Below are positions 17,025-25,962 of a stretch of DNA of 64,000 nucleotides, one piece after another. The notes below the pieces were generated by a model. It was not told the DNA's origin. It worked only from the letters and a program-made list of their open reading frames with translations, and did not search any database. Position 1 is the stretch's first letter. Each line of letters begins with the position of its first letter. Position numbers and translations under genes: made by a program. The DNA comes from Pseudomonas inefficax. GTDB taxonomy: Bacteria > Pseudomonadota > Gammaproteobacteria > Pseudomonadales > Pseudomonadaceae. The stretch is taken from the NCBI RefSeq assembly GCF_900277125.1, contig NZ_OPYN01000184.1, positions 20,303 through 84,302 on the forward strand, given 5' to 3'.

Positions 17025-19416
17025 CCATCACGTAGCCAAGAGCCAGGCCGAGATGGCCGAACTGTTCAGCCAGGACCTGACTACCGGGGTCGGCCGCAGC
17101 GTCAAGCACGACAGCGCCGACAAACATGTGTCCGGCGACGCGGTGTACATCGACGACCGCCTGGAATTCCCCAACCAGCTGCACGTCTATGCGCGCACCG
17201 CCGACCGCGCCCACGCGCGCATCCTGCGCATCGACACCACGCCGTGCTATGCCTTCGAGGGCGTGCGCATCGCCATCACCCATGAAGACATCCCTGGCCT
17301 CAAGGACATCGGCCCGGTGGTGGCCGGCGACCCGCTGCTGGCCATCGACAAGGTCGAGTTCTTCGGCCAGCCGGTGCTCGCCGTGGCCGCCCGTGACCTC
17401 GATACCGCACGCCGTGCGGCCATGGCCGCCATCGTCGAGTATGAAGACCTGGAGCCGGTGCTGGATGTGGTCGAGGCATTGCGCAAGAAACACTTCGTGC
17501 TCGACAGCCACACCCACCAGCGTGGCGATTCCGCTGCTGCCCTGGCCAGTGCCCCGCACCGCATCCAGGGCACCCTTCACATTGGTGGCCAGGAACACTT
17601 CTACCTGGAAACGCAGATTTCCTCGGTGATGCCCACCGAAGACGGCGGCATGATCGTCTACTGCTCCACGCAAAACCCCACCGAAGTGCAGAAACTGGTC
17701 GCCGAAGTACTCGATGTGCCAATGAACAAGGTGGTGCTGGACATGCGCCGCATGGGCGGCGGCTTTGGCGGCAAGGAAACCCAGGCCGCCAGCCCGGCGT
17801 GCCTGTGTGCCGTGGTGGCGCGCCTGACCGGCCAGCCGACCAAGATGCGCCTGCCACGGGTCGAAGACATGACCATGACCGGCAAGCGCCACCCGTTCTA
17901 CGTCGAATACGACGTGGGCTTCGACGACGACGGGCGCCTGCACGGCATCAATTTCGACCTGGCGGGCAACTGCGGCTATTCGCCGGACTTGTCCGGCTCG
18001 ATCGTCGACCGCGCCATGTTCCACTCCGACAACGCCTACTACCTGGGCGATGCCACCGTGCACGGCCACCGCTGCAAGACCAATACCGCCTCCAACACCG
18101 CCTACCGTGGTTTCGGCGGCCCGCAGGGGATGGTCGCCATCGAGCAGGTGATGGACCACATCGCCCGTCACCTGGGCCGCGACCCGCTGGCGGTGCGCAA
18201 GGCCAACTACTACGGCAAGACCGAGCGCAACGTCACCCACTACTATCAGACCGTCGAGCACAACATGCTCGAAGAGATGACCGCCGAACTGGAAGCCAGC
18301 AGTGACTACGCCGAGCGCCGCGAATCGATCCGCCGCTTCAACGCCAACAGCCCGGTCCTGAAGAAGGGCCTGGCCCTGACTCCGGTCAAGTTCGGTATCT
18401 CGTTCACCGCCACCTTCCTCAACCAGGCCGGTGCGCTGATCCATATCTACACCGACGGCAGCATCCACCTGAACCATGGCGGCACCGAGATGGGCCAGGG
18501 CCTGAACACCAAGGTGGCACAGGTGGTGGCGCAAATCTTCCAGGTCGATTTCAGCCGCATCCAGATCACCGCCACCAATACCGACAAGGTGCCCAACACC
18601 TCGCCGACCGCAGCCTCCAGTGGTGCCGACCTGAACGGCAAGGCGGCGCAGAACGCTGCCGAAATCCTCAAGAAGCGCCTGACCGAGTTCGCCGCGCGGC
18701 ACTACCAGGTGACCGAGGAAGACGTCGAGTTCCGCAACGGCCATGTGCGCGTGCGCGACCAGATCGTCAGCTTCGAGCAGCTGGTGCAGCAGGCCTACTT
18801 CGCCCAGGTGTCGCTGTCCAGCACCGGCTTCTACCGCACGCCGAAGATCTACTACGACCGCAGCCAGGCGCGTGGCCGGCCGTTCTACTACTTCGCCTTC
18901 GGCGCAGCCTGCGTGGAGGTGGTGGTCGACACCCTGACCGGCGAATACAAGATGCTGCGTGCCGACATCCTGCACGATGTGGGTGATTCGCTGAACCCGG
19001 CCATCGACATCGGCCAGGTGGAAGGCGGCTTCATTCAGGGCATGGGCTGGCTGACCACCGAAGAGCTGGTGTGGAACGCCAAGGGCAAGCTGATGACCAA
19101 CGGCCCGGCCAGCTACAAGATCCCTGCAGTGGCCGACATGCCGCTGGATTTGCGGGTGAAGCTGGTGGAGAACCGCAAGAACCCGGAAGACACCGTGTTC
19201 CACTCCAAGGCCGTGGGCGAGCCGCCGTTCATGCTCGGCATCGCTGCCTGGTGCGCGATCAAGGACGCCGTGGCCAGCATCGCCGACTACCGCGTGCAGC
19301 CACAGGTGGATGCGCCGGCGACGCCGGAGCGGGTGTTGTGGGGTTGCGAGCAGATGCGCAAGGCGGTGGCTGCCGCGCAACCTGCCGAGCCGGAACTGGA
19401 AACCGTGTCTCACTGA
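17017..19416 (+). CDS. xdhB: xanthine dehydrogenase large subunit (Mo cofactor)
   Basis: Catalytic molybdopterin subunit, 799 residues. Recognisable motifs are RRMGGGFGGKETQ (cofactor contact), the substrate-pocket segment NTAYRGFGGPQGM with its conserved Arg, NHGGTEMGQGLNTKVAQV, and the C-terminal SKAVGEPPFMLGIA with the catalytic Glu. Together with XdhA it channels electrons from xanthine to NAD+ via FAD. It overlaps xdhA, and xdhC lies 118 bases downstream beyond a REP pair. Confidence 0.96.
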   Translation: MSNHHVAKSQAEMAELFSQDLTTGVGRSVKHDSADKHVSGDAVYIDDRLEFPNQLHVYARTADRAHARILRIDTTPCYAFEGVRIAITHEDIPGLKDIGPVVAGDPLLAIDKVEFFGQPVLAVAARDLDTARRAAMAAIVEYEDLEPVLDVVEALRKKHFVLDSHTHQRGDSAAALASAPHRIQGTLHIGGQEHFYLETQISSVMPTEDGGMIVYCSTQNPTEVQKLVAEVLDVPMNKVVLDMRRMGGGFGGKETQAASPACLCAVVARLTGQPTKMRLPRVEDMTMTGKRHPFYVEYDVGFDDDGRLHGINFDLAGNCGYSPDLSGSIVDRAMFHSDNAYYLGDATVHGHRCKTNTASNTAYRGFGGPQGMVAIEQVMDHIARHLGRDPLAVRKANYYGKTERNVTHYYQTVEHNMLEEMTAELEASSDYAERRESIRRFNANSPVLKKGLALTPVKFGISFTATFLNQAGALIHIYTDGSIHLNHGGTEMGQGLNTKVAQVVAQIFQVDFSRIQITATNTDKVPNTSPTAASSGADLNGKAAQNAAEILKKRLTEFAARHYQVTEEDVEFRNGHVRVRDQIVSFEQLVQQAYFAQVSLSSTGFYRTPKIYYDRSQARGRPFYYFAFGAACVEVVVDTLTGEYKMLRADILHDVGDSLNPAIDIGQVEGGFIQGMGWLTTEELVWNAKGKLMTNGPASYKIPAVADMPLDLRVKLVENRKNPEDTVFHSKAVGEPPFMLGIAAWCAIKDAVASIADYRVQPQVDAPATPERVLWGCEQMRKAVAAAQPAEPELETVSH

Positions 19417-19429
19417 CAATGCAGGGCCC

Positions 19430-19504
19430 GGTGGGAGCGGGTTTACCCGCGAATGCGATAGTGGTTTCACCGCCGCATTCGCGGGTGAACCCGCTCCCAC
19501 AGGG
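19430..19504. repeat. REP pair (inverted) inside the xdh operon
   Basis: GTGGGAGCGGGTTTACCCGC and GCGGGTGAACCCGCTCCCAC face each other across a short spacer between xdhB and xdhC. This could lower xdhC expression relative to xdhAB. Confidence 0.88.
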
Positions 19505-19534
19505 ATCGCGACGCAGCTATAGAGAGGTTGCATC

Positions 19535-20380
19535 ATGCACCAATGGATCAACGCCCTCGCCGACCACCAGTCCCGTGGCGAAGCCTGCGTGCTGGTGACC
19601 ATCATCGAGGAGCGCGGCTCGACCCCGCGCAATGCCGGCTCGAAAATGGTCGTCAGCGCCAGCGGCCTGTTCGACACCATCGGCGGCGGCCACCTGGAAT
19701 ACAAGGCGCTGCACATCGCCCGGCAAATGCTCGAAGAGCACCGCACCACTCCGCACCTGGAGCGCTTCAGCCTCGGCGCAAGCCTTGGCCAGTGCTGCGG
19801 CGGCGTCAATGTACTGCTGTTCGAACCCATGGCCGCGGTGCAGGCGCAGATCGCGGTGTTCGGCGCGGGCCATGTCGGCCGGGCTCTGGTACCCTTGCTC
19901 GCCGCCCTGCCCTGCCGGGTGCGCTGGATCGATTCGCGCGAGCAGGAATTCCCTGCCCTGATCCCCGACGGGGTGACCAAAGTGGTCAGCGAGGAGCCGG
20001 TCGACGAAGTGGCAGAACTGCCGCCAGGCTGCTACTGCATCGTCATGACCCACAACCACCAGCTCGACCTGGAACTGACCGCCGCCATTCTCAAGCGCAA
20101 CGACTTCACCTGGTTCGGCCTGATCGGCTCGAAGACCAAACGGGTCAAGTTCGAGCATCGCCTGCGCGAGCGCGGCTACGACGACGCGGTGATCGCGCGC
20201 ATGCGCTGCCCGATGGGCCTGGCCGAGGTCAAGGGCAAGCTGCCCATCGAGATCGCCGTGTCCATCGCTGGTGAAATCATCGCCACCTACAACGCCTGCT
20301 TCGGCCAGCATGACGCTGCCGCCAATGCCGGCCCCATTGCCCAGTTGCTGCCGCCTTCCCGGCGCAGCCAAGCCATTTGA
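19535..20380 (+). CDS. xdhC: xanthine dehydrogenase accessory protein XdhC
   Basis: Binds molybdenum cofactor, promotes its sulfuration and inserts it into XdhB. 281 residues. The N-terminal XdhC/CoxI domain (VTIIEERGSTPRNAGSKMVV; IGGGHLEYKAL; a CCGGVNVLLFE cysteine pair) is followed by a Rossmann domain (IAVFGAGHVGRALVPLL). A C-terminal segment carries GLIGSKTKRVKFEHRLRERG. AGAGAGG precedes the ATG. guaD follows after 10 bases, so the two are surely in one operon. Confidence 0.95.
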   Translation: MHQWINALADHQSRGEACVLVTIIEERGSTPRNAGSKMVVSASGLFDTIGGGHLEYKALHIARQMLEEHRTTPHLERFSLGASLGQCCGGVNVLLFEPMAAVQAQIAVFGAGHVGRALVPLLAALPCRVRWIDSREQEFPALIPDGVTKVVSEEPVDEVAELPPGCYCIVMTHNHQLDLELTAAILKRNDFTWFGLIGSKTKRVKFEHRLRERGYDDAVIARMRCPMGLAEVKGKLPIEIAVSIAGEIIATYNACFGQHDAAANAGPIAQLLPPSRRSQAI

Positions 20381-20390
20381 CGAGTGTGTT

Positions 20391-21695
20391 ATGACCGTTA
20401 CCCGCAAAGCCTACCGTGCCGCCATCCTGCACAGCATCGCCGACCCGGCCGAGGTGGGCCTGGAGGCTTCCCATGAGTACTTCGAGGACGGCCTGCTGGT
20501 GGTCGACGAAGGCCGCATCCGCGCCATTGGCCACGCCGCCGAACTGCTACCGACGCTGGATGCCGATATCCCGGTCGAGCACTACCAGGACGCGCTGATC
20601 ACCCCGGGGTTCATCGACACCCACATCCACTTCCCGCAGACCGGCATGATCGGCTCCTATGGCGAACAGCTGCTGGACTGGCTGAACACCTACACCTTCC
20701 CCTGCGAAAAGCAGTTCGCCGACAAAGGCCATGCCGACCAGGTGGCGAAGATCTTCCTCAAGGAACTGCTGCGCAACGGTACCACCACCGCGCTGGTGTT
20801 CGGCAGCGTGCACCCGGAATCGGTCAATGCCTTGTTCGAAGAGGCCGAGCGCCTGGACCTGCGCCTGATCGCCGGCAAGGTGATGATGGACCGCAACGCC
20901 CCGGACTACCTGACCGACACCGCCGAGTCCGGCTATGCCGAAAGCAAGGCACTGATCGAGCGCTGGCACGGCAAGGGCCGCCTGCACTATGCAGTCACCC
21001 CGCGTTTCGCCCCGACCAGTACGCCTGAACAGCTGGCGCTGGCGGGCCAACTGCTCAAGGAACACCCGGGGGTGTACATGCACACGCACCTGTCGGAAAA
21101 CCTCAAGGAAATCGATTGGGTCAAGTCGCTGTTCCCCGAGCAGAAGGGTTACCTGGACGTATACGACCACTTCGAGCTGCTGGGCGAGCGCTCGGTATTC
21201 GCCCATGGCGTGCACCTGTGCGATGACGAATGCCAGCGCCTGGCCGAAACCGGCTCGGCCGTGGCCTTCTGCCCCACCTCCAACCTGTTCCTCGGCAGCG
21301 GCCTGTTCAACCTGCCCCAGGCGGAGCGCTTCAAGGTCAATGTGGGCCTGGGCACCGACGTTGGCGCCGGCACCAGCTTCTCGCTGCTCAACACCCTGAA
21401 CGAAGCGTACAAGGTGATGCAGTTGCAGGGCGCGCGTCTGCACCCGTACAAGTCACTGTACCTGGCCACCCTCGGCGGCGCGCGCGCACTGCGCCTGGAC
21501 GATCGCATCGGCAGCCTGCGCCCGGGCAACGACGCCGACTTCGTGGTACTGGACTACAAGGCCACGCCACTGCTGGACTACCGCATCCAGCAGTCCAACA
21601 GCATCGAGGAAACCCTGTTCGTGCTCACCACCCTCGGCGACGACCGCACCGTGCGCGAAACCTACGCCGCCGGGCGTTGCGTGCACCAACGCTAA
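20391..21695 (+). CDS. guaD: guanine deaminase
   Basis: Zinc-dependent amidohydrolase that converts guanine to xanthine and ammonia and so feeds XdhAB. 434 residues. Metal ligands are visible: FIDTHIHFPQ (His 78 and His 80), HTHLSEN, and the late GTDVGAGTS aspartate. The SFPCEKQFAD-type guanine deaminase segment (YTFPCEKQFADKGHA) is characteristic. The ATG at 20391 is chosen because the upstream in-frame extension overlaps xdhC. The stop codon overlaps the stop codon of convergent aqpZ. Confidence 0.96.
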   Translation: MTVTRKAYRAAILHSIADPAEVGLEASHEYFEDGLLVVDEGRIRAIGHAAELLPTLDADIPVEHYQDALITPGFIDTHIHFPQTGMIGSYGEQLLDWLNTYTFPCEKQFADKGHADQVAKIFLKELLRNGTTTALVFGSVHPESVNALFEEAERLDLRLIAGKVMMDRNAPDYLTDTAESGYAESKALIERWHGKGRLHYAVTPRFAPTSTPEQLALAGQLLKEHPGVYMHTHLSENLKEIDWVKSLFPEQKGYLDVYDHFELLGERSVFAHGVHLCDDECQRLAETGSAVAFCPTSNLFLGSGLFNLPQAERFKVNVGLGTDVGAGTSFSLLNTLNEAYKVMQLQGARLHPYKSLYLATLGGARALRLDDRIGSLRPGNDADFVVLDYKATPLLDYRIQQSNSIEETLFVLTTLGDDRTVRETYAAGRCVHQR

Positions 21696-22390
21696 GGCTC
21701 GTTCGCCAAGCCCCGGTACAATGCGCCGCCGATCGCCGCACCGATCAGCGGCGCCACCCAGAACAGCCAAAGCTGTTGCAGGGCCCAGCCACCGACGAAC
21801 AAGGCCGGCCCCGTGCTACGCGCGGGGTTGACCGAGGTATTGGTCACCGGGATCGAGATCAGGTGGATCAGGGTCAGGGCCAGGCCGATGGCGATCGGCG
21901 CAAAACCTGCCGGCGCCCGGGCGTCGGTGGCGCCCATGATCACCACCAGGAACATCGCCGTCATCACCACTTCACTGACAAAGCCCGCCCCGAGCGTATA
22001 GCCGCCGGGCGAGTGATCGGCGTAGCCGTTCGAAGCCAACCCCGCAGACAGCTCGAAACCTGCCTTGCCGCTGGCGATGAGGTAGATCACACCTGCCGCC
22101 AGTATGGCGCCGATCACCTGGGCGATCACGTAGGGCAACAGCTCTTTGACCGGGAAGCGCCCGCCCACCACCAGCCCGAATGACACGGCGGGGTTGAGGT
22201 GACAACCGGAGATATGGCCGATGGCGAAGGCCATGGTCAGCACGGTGAGGCCAAAGGCGAAGGCGACGCCGAGTACACCGATGCCGATGGGGGAGCTTGC
22301 GGCGAGTACCGCACTGCCACAGCCGCCAAGCACCAGCCAGAAGGTGCCGACCAGCTCGGCCCCCATACGCTTACCGAGGGACATGCTCAT
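21692..22390 (-). CDS. aqpZ: aquaporin Z
   Basis: Water channel of the inner membrane, about 232 residues, six membrane segments plus two half-helices. Both NPA boxes are present (GCHLNPAVSFG and TSVNPARSTGP, the second with the selectivity-filter Arg). GAGGA lies 8 bases before the ATG at 22390; the ATG at 22384 is an alternative two codons later. It is convergent with guaD, and the two stop codons share two bases with no terminator between them, so read-through antisense is likely. Confidence 0.94.
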   Translation of the reverse strand: MSMSLGKRMGAELVGTFWLVLGGCGSAVLAASSPIGIGVLGVAFAFGLTVLTMAFAIGHISGCHLNPAVSFGLVVGGRFPVKELLPYVIAQVIGAILAAGVIYLIASGKAGFELSAGLASNGYADHSPGGYTLGAGFVSEVVMTAMFLVVIMGATDARAPAGFAPIAIGLALTLIHLISIPVTNTSVNPARSTGPALFVGGWALQQLWLFWVAPLIGAAIGGALYRGLANEP

Positions 22391-22499
22391 GAGTCCATTC
22401 CTCAAGAAGTTGAACGCAACGAATGCGCAAGCCCAACTGCTTGATGAAGGTTTGCTCACAAGAATTTAGCAGACCTTTGAACAATGGCCAGAAGTGGCT

Positions 22500-22604
22500 G
22501 GGGCCGCTTCGCGCCCCATTCGCAGCACAAGGCTGCTCCTACAAAGGTCATGCGATCCCTGTAGGAGCAGCCTTGTGCTGCGAATGGGCTGCAAAGCAGC
22601 CCCC
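22500..22604. repeat. REP pair, GCAGCACAAGGCTGCTCCTAC type
   Basis: Inverted copies of CATTCGCAGCACAAGGCTGC and its complement, bounded by GGGGCCGC/GCAGCCCC arms, a different REP subtype from most in the window. Confidence 0.85.
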
Positions 22605-22625
22605 TTCAATCAACCAGGCAAACGA

Positions 22626-23381
22626 TCAACCCTTGGCAGAAACCTTGGGCTTTTTCAGCAAATGCGAGAACACCGCGTGCAGATCGTCCGAGGCACTCTC
22701 CTCGTCCAGGTTCAGCTTGCTGTCGATGTGATCCATGTGGTGCATCATCAGGCTCACCGCCTGCTCGGCATCGCGCGCCTCGATGGCATCGATCAGCTGC
22801 ATGTGTTCGTCATAAGAGCAATGCGAACGGTTGCCGCTCTCGTACTGGGCAATGATCAGCGAGGTCTGCGATACCAGGCTGCGCTGGAAGCTGACCAGTG
22901 GCGCATTACCCGCAGCCTCGGCCAGCTTGAGGTGGAACTCGCCGGAAAGACGAATGCCGGCGCCGCGGTCACCACGGGAGAAGCTGTCGCGCTCCTCACG
23001 CACCATCTGCCGCAACTCGTTGAGCTGCTCGAGGGTAGCGTGCTGCACGGCCAGTTCGGTGATTGCCCGTTCGACCATGCGCCGGGAGAAGAACACCTGG
23101 CGGGCCTCTTCCACCGTCGGGCTGGCCACCACCGCACCGCGGTTCGGCCGCAACAGCACCACGCTTTCGTGGGCCAGGCGCGACAAGGCGCGGCGGATGA
23201 TGGTGCGGCTGACGCCGAAGATCTCGCCCAGCGCTTCCTCGCTCAACTTGGTGCCCGGTGCCAGACGCTGCTCGAGGATCGCCTCGAAAATATGCGCGTA
23301 GACGATGTCGTCCTGGGTACCACTGCGGCCAGCCTTGCCGGTACGCGCAGGTTTCTTCAGAGGTTGCAGCTGTTCGTTCAT
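22626..23381 (-). CDS. GntR family (FCD) regulator, candidate purine-catabolism regulator
   Basis: A 251-residue FadR-type regulator. The N-terminal extension (MNEQLQPLKKPARTG) precedes the wHTH (VYAHIFEAILEQRLAPGTKLSEEALGEIFGVSRTIIRRALSRLAHESVVLLRPNRGAVVASPTVEEA). A C-terminal FCD ligand domain follows, with metal-binding His (GEFHLKLAEAAGN; DEHMQLIDAI; MMHHMDHI). It is divergent from the purine permease. TTGT-NN-ACAA sites lie in its own upstream region and at most purine and glyoxylate promoters in the window, so I infer that it is the regulator reading them. The effector, perhaps a purine degradation intermediate, is not visible. Confidence 0.88.
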   Translation of the reverse strand: MNEQLQPLKKPARTGKAGRSGTQDDIVYAHIFEAILEQRLAPGTKLSEEALGEIFGVSRTIIRRALSRLAHESVVLLRPNRGAVVASPTVEEARQVFFSRRMVERAITELAVQHATLEQLNELRQMVREERDSFSRGDRGAGIRLSGEFHLKLAEAAGNAPLVSFQRSLVSQTSLIIAQYESGNRSHCSYDEHMQLIDAIEARDAEQAVSLMMHHMDHIDSKLNLDEESASDDLHAVFSHLLKKPKVSAKG

Positions 23382-23415
23382 GGGCTCTCGAGGCACGAAG
23401 GAAAGTATGGCGCCA

Positions 23416-23425
23416 TTGTACACAG
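23416..23425. promoter_or_regulatory. TTGTACACAG operator-like site upstream of gntR
   Basis: Nine of ten bases match the TTGT-NN-ACAA element, 35 bases upstream of the GntR start, consistent with autoregulation. A second weak half-site TTGTACGACA lies at 23467-23476. Confidence 0.5.
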
Positions 23426-23504
23426 GCTGAGCCGTTTCTGCAGGTGGCCTTTTACCTATATAGCCGTTGTACGACACCTTGCGCACACAAAAGATAAAAC
23501 ATTA

Positions 23505-23533
23505 TTTGCATTCTTTGTACACAAAAGGATAAT
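23505..23533 (+). promoter_or_regulatory. purine permease promoter with internal TTGTACACAA operator
   Basis: TTTGCA (23505-23510) and GATAAT (23528-23533) are 17 bases apart. The operator TTGTACACAA (23515-23524, part of a 14-base palindrome) fills the spacer, so a bound protein would block RNA polymerase. This is the clearest repressor-type layout of the series. Confidence 0.7.
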
Positions 23534-23663
23534 CCACCGAGCAACTTCTTGACCCGCAAGTCAACAAACCGGTCAGACGTCTGCCTTCCCTCGCGGAGCC
23601 GCCAAGTGCATTGCGCAGGCCACTGGCTCCATAACAACAAGAAAGACTTGAGGAGTACTTGCT

Positions 23664-25013
23664 GTGGAAAGCCGCAAATCCGAAGCCCCTACGCTGGATC
23701 TTGCCCCACCGCTCGAAACGAGCTGGCTGGAGCGGATTTTCAAACTCAAGCAACACGGCAGCACCGTCAGGACCGAAATGATCGCCGGGGTGACCACCTT
23801 CATCACCATGGCCTACATCATCTTCGTCAACCCCAACATCATGGCCGACGCCGGCATCGACCACGGTGCCGCCTTCGTCGCCACCTGCATCGCCGCTGCG
23901 CTGGGCTGCCTGCTGATGGGCCTGTACGCCAACTGGCCGGTGGGCCTGGCACCGGGCATGGGGCTCAACGCGTTCTTCACCTACACCGTGGTCGGCACCA
24001 TGGGTTACAACTGGGAAACGGCACTGGGCGCAGTATTCGTCTCGGGTGTGCTGTTCATGTTCCTGACCTTGTCGAAAGTGCGCGAATGGTTGCTCAACAG
24101 CATCCCGGTCAGCCTGCGCCATGCCATGGGGGCCGGCGTCGGATTGTTTCTCGGGCTGATCGGCCTGAAAACGGCAGGCATCATCGTCGACAGCCCGGCC
24201 ACGCTGATCAAGCTGGGCTCGCTGCATGAGCCGGGGCCGCTGCTGGCGGCGGTATGCTTCCTGCTGATCGCCATCCTCAGCTACAAGCGGGTGTTCGGTG
24301 CGATCCTGATCAGCATCATCGGTGTCACCCTGGCCGGCTGGGGTCTGGGCCTGGTGAAATTCGGCGGAGTGATGTCGATGCCGCCAAGCCTGGCACCGAC
24401 CTGGATGGCCATGGACGTGGCCGGCGTGTTCAACGTCAGCATGATCAGCGTAGTGCTGGCGTTTTTGTTCGTGCACATGTTCGACACCGCCGGCACCCTG
24501 ATGGGCGTGGCGCAGCGGGCCAACCTGGTGGCGCCGGACGGGCGCATCGAGAACCTGTCGAAGGCGCTGAAGGCCGACAGTGCTTCAAGTGTGTTTGGCG
24601 CCGTGGTCGGCGTGCCGCCGGTGACCAGCTATGTGGAAAGTGCTGCCGGTGTAGCCGCAGGTGGCCGTACCGGCCTGACTGCGGTGGTGGTCGGCCTGCT
24701 GTTTGTCGCGGCGATGTTCTTCGCCCCGCTGGCTGGGATGATTCCGGCCTATGCCACCGCCGGTGCGCTGATCTACGTGGCGATGCTGATGATGGGCAGC
24801 ATGGCGCATATCCACTGGGACGAGGCTACCGACAGCATTCCGGCGATCGTCACGGTGATCATGATGCCGCTGACTTTCTCGGTGGCCGACGGTATTGCCC
24901 TGGGCTTTATCAGCTACGTGGCGTTGAAGGCAGGTACCGGCAAATACAAGGAAATCTCCGCCAGCCTGTGGGTGCTGTGCGCGATCTTCATTGCCAAGTT
25001 CGTGTTCCTCTGA
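23664..25013 (+). CDS. NCS2 purine permease (AzgA-like)
   Basis: A 449-residue inner-membrane permease of the AzgA branch, which imports adenine, guanine or hypoxanthine with H+. Markers are TEMIAGVTTFITMAYIIFVNPNIM near residue 40, the substrate motif GLAPGMGLNAFFTYTVVG, FVHMFDTAGTLMG and the ESAAGVAAGGRTGLTAVVVG loop. About 12-14 hydrophobic segments are evident. Translation begins at GTG 23664, eight bases after GAGGAG. A strong terminator follows at 25032. It is divergent from the GntR regulator and its promoter carries the shared operator. The exact purine is inferred from family only. Confidence 0.92.
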   Translation: MESRKSEAPTLDLAPPLETSWLERIFKLKQHGSTVRTEMIAGVTTFITMAYIIFVNPNIMADAGIDHGAAFVATCIAAALGCLLMGLYANWPVGLAPGMGLNAFFTYTVVGTMGYNWETALGAVFVSGVLFMFLTLSKVREWLLNSIPVSLRHAMGAGVGLFLGLIGLKTAGIIVDSPATLIKLGSLHEPGPLLAAVCFLLIAILSYKRVFGAILISIIGVTLAGWGLGLVKFGGVMSMPPSLAPTWMAMDVAGVFNVSMISVVLAFLFVHMFDTAGTLMGVAQRANLVAPDGRIENLSKALKADSASSVFGAVVGVPPVTSYVESAAGVAAGGRTGLTAVVVGLLFVAAMFFAPLAGMIPAYATAGALIYVAMLMMGSMAHIHWDEATDSIPAIVTVIMMPLTFSVADGIALGFISYVALKAGTGKYKEISASLWVLCAIFIAKFVFL

Positions 25014-25031
25014 CCCCCTGCTGCACCAACC

Positions 25032-25056
25032 AAGGGCGCCTCGGCGCCCTTTCTTT
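25032..25056 (+). terminator. Rho-independent terminator of the purine permease gene
   Basis: AAGGGCGCC-TC-GGCGCCCTT stem followed by TCTTTGTTT, 18 bases after the stop. Confidence 0.88.
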
Positions 25057-25071
25057 GTTTCTACAGCCTGT

Positions 25072-25127
25072 ACCGGCCTCTTCGCTTCCTGTGGGAGCGG
25101 GTTTACCCGCGAAGAGGCCGGTGCAGG
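25072..25127. repeat. REP element with a truncated partner
   Basis: A full unit (TGTGGGAGCGGGTTTACCCGC plus GAAGAGGCCGG) is preceded by only the first bases of an inverted unit (ACCGGCCTCTTCGC), so one partner has been lost. Confidence 0.8.
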
Positions 25128-25147
25128 CAATACAAAAACAGCAGACG

Positions 25148-25177
25148 AAAAAAAGCCCGCCAGTGTGAGAGCGGGCC
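25148..25177 (-). terminator. Rho-independent terminator of uraH
   Basis: On the minus strand GGCCCGCTCTCACACTGGCGGGC folds into a GCCCGC/GCGGGC stem followed by seven Ts, about 30 bases beyond the uraH stop. Confidence 0.85.
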
Positions 25178-25209
25178 AAAGGACCTACGAAGATTCTTCT
25201 AGCGACCAA

Positions 25210-25563
25210 CTAGCTTCCACGATAGGTCGAATAGCTGTACGGCGAGATCAGCAGCGGCACGTGGTAGTGCTCCTGCTGCTCGTCGATGCCAAAACGCAGC
25301 ACGACAACATCCAGGAACGCCTGGGCCGGCAGCTGTACACCGCGAGCGCGGTAGTAGTCGCCAGCGCTGAACTGCAGCTGGTAGACGCCGGTACGGTAGT
25401 CGTCACCCTGCAGCAGTGGCGCGTCGACGCGGCCATCGCTGTTGGTCAGGGCGGTGTTCACCAGCTCCAGCTGCTGGCCTTCGACACGGTACAGCTCGAC
25501 CTTGATCGAGCTGCCCGGGCAGCCATGCGCGGCATCCAGTACGTGTGTGGTCAAACGTCCCAT
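25210..25563 (-). CDS. uraH: 5-hydroxyisourate hydrolase (transthyretin-like)
   Basis: Converts 5-hydroxyisourate, the product of urate oxidation, to OHCU. 117 residues, the typical size. It carries the catalytic and structural landmarks of the family: GRLTTHVLDAAHG with the N-terminal His, the central Arg/His strand, HYHVPLLISPYSYSTYRGS with the signature C-terminal YRGS. GAGG is 9 bases before the ATG at 25563. It is divergent from puuE, and an 18-base palindromic operator lies in its promoter. It acts directly between PuuD and UraD. Confidence 0.95.
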   Translation of the reverse strand: MGRLTTHVLDAAHGCPGSSIKVELYRVEGQQLELVNTALTNSDGRVDAPLLQGDDYRTGVYQLQFSAGDYYRARGVQLPAQAFLDVVVLRFGIDEQQEHYHVPLLISPYSYSTYRGS

Positions 25564-25668
25564 TGCTTGTCGCCTCTTGTTCAATCTGTGGGCAAAAAAT
25601 ACACGGCCATCATCATGCCAAAAGGGCCTGTGATGTGCGGGAATGACGCCATTAAGACATTCCAACGC

Positions 25669-25686
25669 AAAATTGTACACAATTTT
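25669..25686. promoter_or_regulatory. 18-bp palindromic operator upstream of uraH
   Basis: AAAATTGT-AC-ACAATTTT, perfect 8-bp arms around the TTGTACACAA core. On the minus strand the TACAAT inside it could be the uraH -10 box, so binding would repress. Confidence 0.65.
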
Positions 25687-25858
25687 TTGAACCCATCTGT
25701 CGCACCCACCGATTCTTGCTTGCAAACGACCCATAGGTCGCAAATACAGGCACCGTAAAGACGCCAACGTCATTAGCTGACCAATCAGGCAGGTTTCTTG
25801 CACTGTTTTTCCAGGTCGCTGCGAGGCGACAAAAGGGAAGAAATGCGGAAAAACAGGC

Positions 25859-25888
25859 TTACAAAAGATTTCAGAAGTTGTATACAAT
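25859..25888 (+). promoter_or_regulatory. puuE promoter with TTGTATACAA operator
   Basis: TTACAA (25859-25864) and TACAAT (25883-25888) are 18 bases apart; the palindrome TTGTATACAA (25878-25887) covers the -10 box. It drives the puuE-uraD-allA-puuD gene run. The rest of the 399-base uraH-puuE gap shows no gene. Confidence 0.6.
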
Positions 25889-25962
25889 CAGCCCATCCGG
25901 TGGTGCGACATACCGACGCGGCCCGCCCACCCCCGCACTAACGCACAAGAAGGAAGACTGCA

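Noticed and set aside
16972..19980. A 1002-codon minus-strand open frame over xdhB/xdhC
   Set aside because: Composition is His/Val/Gln-rich as expected for antisense of GC-rich genes and it has no domain motif.
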